The notes under the pieces were generated by a model. That model did no database searches and was not told the origin of the DNA. It saw only the letters and a list, made by a program, of their open reading frames with translations. A stretch of DNA of 64,000 nt from Anseranas semipalmata (lineage: Eukaryota; Chordata; Aves; Anseriformes; Anseranatidae): assembly GCA_013399115.1 (NCBI GenBank), contig VXAA01005665.1, forward strand, positions 386,416 to 450,415, in the 5' to 3' direction. A program made the position numbers and the translations under genes. Positions 62,421 through 64,000 of the stretch are shown here, piece by piece (position 1 is the stretch's first letter; each line of letters opens with the position of its first letter).

Positions 62421-64000
62421 CCTTCTGAAATACATTTTTGTACAGCTTTTTGCTGGCCAAGGAGAAATGTCAACTGTAAGTTTGCAGTTCCTGCCTTTTT
62501 TTTAGCTTATTTTAATTTAGTGGAAAAAGTGAAAATTACTAACAGTGGTTGTAAAGGAAGCATATGCTTAATTGGAAAAGAAATAAAATGCATAAGTCTA
62601 TCACTATGCCTGAGATTCACCAAATGTTTCAAATTCACTTTTGTAACATGCAAGATGTTAAACTCATACCCTGCACGTCAGTTTAAATACTGCAATGTTT
62701 AAATACCATATTTTCATATTTATACCTTAGCACAAAGCAATGGGATAAATTTTGCAATGCAAAACCCACACAAGCAAGCAAAAAAAAGTGTTGTTGAATC
62801 AGAGGTGTTTTTCTCCTGTTTGTTTACTTTACAGAATGAATACAGTTGAAGACTACTGAGTTATGATGAAACTTTAATGATGAAGGGGGCACTTAGAAAT
62901 TGAACAGCCATAATTTTTCCTGGTAGAATATGAACCCTACAATAAGTGCTCCTGGAAAGCTGCAGCTGCTTAGGAACCCCATAATGCTTCATGAACATAA
63001 AGCCAAGTGACATCTTCCTCTCGTTGCCAAAACATGCAAATCTCTATACTTTAGCACTAACAAATCTGTTTATCGCTAATGGCTCAAAAAGAGCTGTAAG
63101 AGGATGTGCTGGAAGAACATCTTCAGCTCTGCTTTCAGGTGAGTGTCTGGAGGAAGCAGACTGCTGTGTGATAGAGGTTACCCCGCACTTGGAATTAAAA
63201 GGTGAGTGAGGTGTTCGGGAAAGCTGAGCATTTAGATAACAGGAGAAGCTGGCGAGGCAGCCCTGAGGGATTGCTGCTACTGGAATTCATCCAGCCAGAC
63301 TTTAAATCCCCTCCCTAAAGAAGTTACTTAGCAATAATCTCATAAATTCCGCCACACTACAATAAAAGTAAATTGGTGTCTTGCTACAGCTCCCCAGCAA
63401 TCACAGTAAGTCTCTCTCTCAGACTGGATCTTACAAGAACACTTCAACGCTCAGAGTCAGGCATATGCAGAAGTCTTCTTTAATGACTGTATCTGGGCAT
63501 TTTTTGATGAGGTGTTCTCAAAGTACTATGCAGGAGTAAGAGAAACAGTTTGCAAAGCAAATAGCACTGGGGCTTGGTCACATAGTTGGACTGGAAGGAG
63601 AAGTTCCAATTCTTCTGCCAAGTCTGGAAAAAAAGGTCTTGGGCTTCAATCCCTTCCATCTCTAGTAATATTCTTGTCACGGGGACCTTGGTTGCTCCAG
63701 AACAAGTCCCACTTTTTTTGCTGGTTTATCACAATTTTTGTTGCAAGATCACTGATTTTCCTTGTCTTGGAAAGGTGAAATTCACAATTAAAAAAAAAAA
63801 TCAGAAGATACAAACAAATTTTCACACAACACTATCACCTAGTTTAATGGGACTTCAGGGAAGGCCTAAGCTTGAACAAACAAGTAGAGATCTGAGAGAA
63901 AATGCAGTCCTAATGATCTGTCCTGAAAATATTATCTATGGCAGCTATCAATGTGCCACTCCTGTGAGTATTGCCTTCAGGATGCTCTCTGTTTGCCTGT
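62421..64000. other. Mostly non-coding stretch
   Basis: No firm gene. A 72-codon plus frame (62991-63209) ends just after two consensus splice donors, CAG|GTGAGTG (GT at 63139) and AAG|GTGAGTG (GT at 63202). It also overlaps an ATGCAAAT octamer (63034-63041). A possible exon, not established. Confidence 0.4.

Noticed and set aside
1..64000. CRISPR, prophage, operon, tRNA or rRNA genes
   Set aside because: No matching repeats, clover-leaf boxes or gene density; the sequence is vertebrate nuclear DNA.

Overview
The window looks like nuclear DNA of a bird, probably a neoavian. It is AT-rich and gene-poor. The identification rests on three CR1 LINE fragments, a solo LTR of the common avian TGTNATGGTTT type, and two copies of an avian interspersed repeat with 46-49 bp sub-repeats. 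There are no operons, tRNA or rRNA genes, CRISPR arrays or bacterial elements. I found no cellular protein-coding exon I would defend. The longer open frames lie in repeats or in GC-rich patches on both strands, and none matches a protein family I recognise except two decayed CR1 frames.

Layout. 1-5506: featureless AT-rich sequence with one CR1 3' fragment (1564-2107, minus). 5507-6760: LTR-related avian repeat, with a 266-bp segment present twice, identically, on either side of a single N. 11872-12772: minus-strand CR1 carrying the end of ORF1 (esterase-like) and part of ORF2 (endonuclease) joined directly to the CR1 3' end, with no reverse transcriptase. 14195-14260: short CR1 tail, plus strand. 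14820-15470: unassigned block with poly(A)-signal motifs, perhaps LTR or transcript-end derived. 17174-17760: nearly complete solo LTR. 20206-20320: 23 perfect CCTTT units. 37210-37680: unassigned GC-rich block, followed at 37831-38144 by a deleted, oppositely oriented copy of the 5.5-kb repeat. Further GC-rich islands lie at 41466-42010, 45040-45300, 50030-50230, 55545-56000 and 61920-62420. 58886-59093 holds three inverted repeats in a row. Assembly gaps are at 6132, 12324, 40720-40732, 53763-53765 and 60867-60893.

The window therefore reads as intergenic or deep intronic sequence. No genes work together here. The items best worth checking are the probable false duplication at 5866-6398, the CR1 internal-deletion derivative, the hairpin cluster near 59 kb, the E-box cluster at 41.57 kb, and the GC-rich islands that could be exons or regulatory elements. 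I saw no convincing undescribed biological system.
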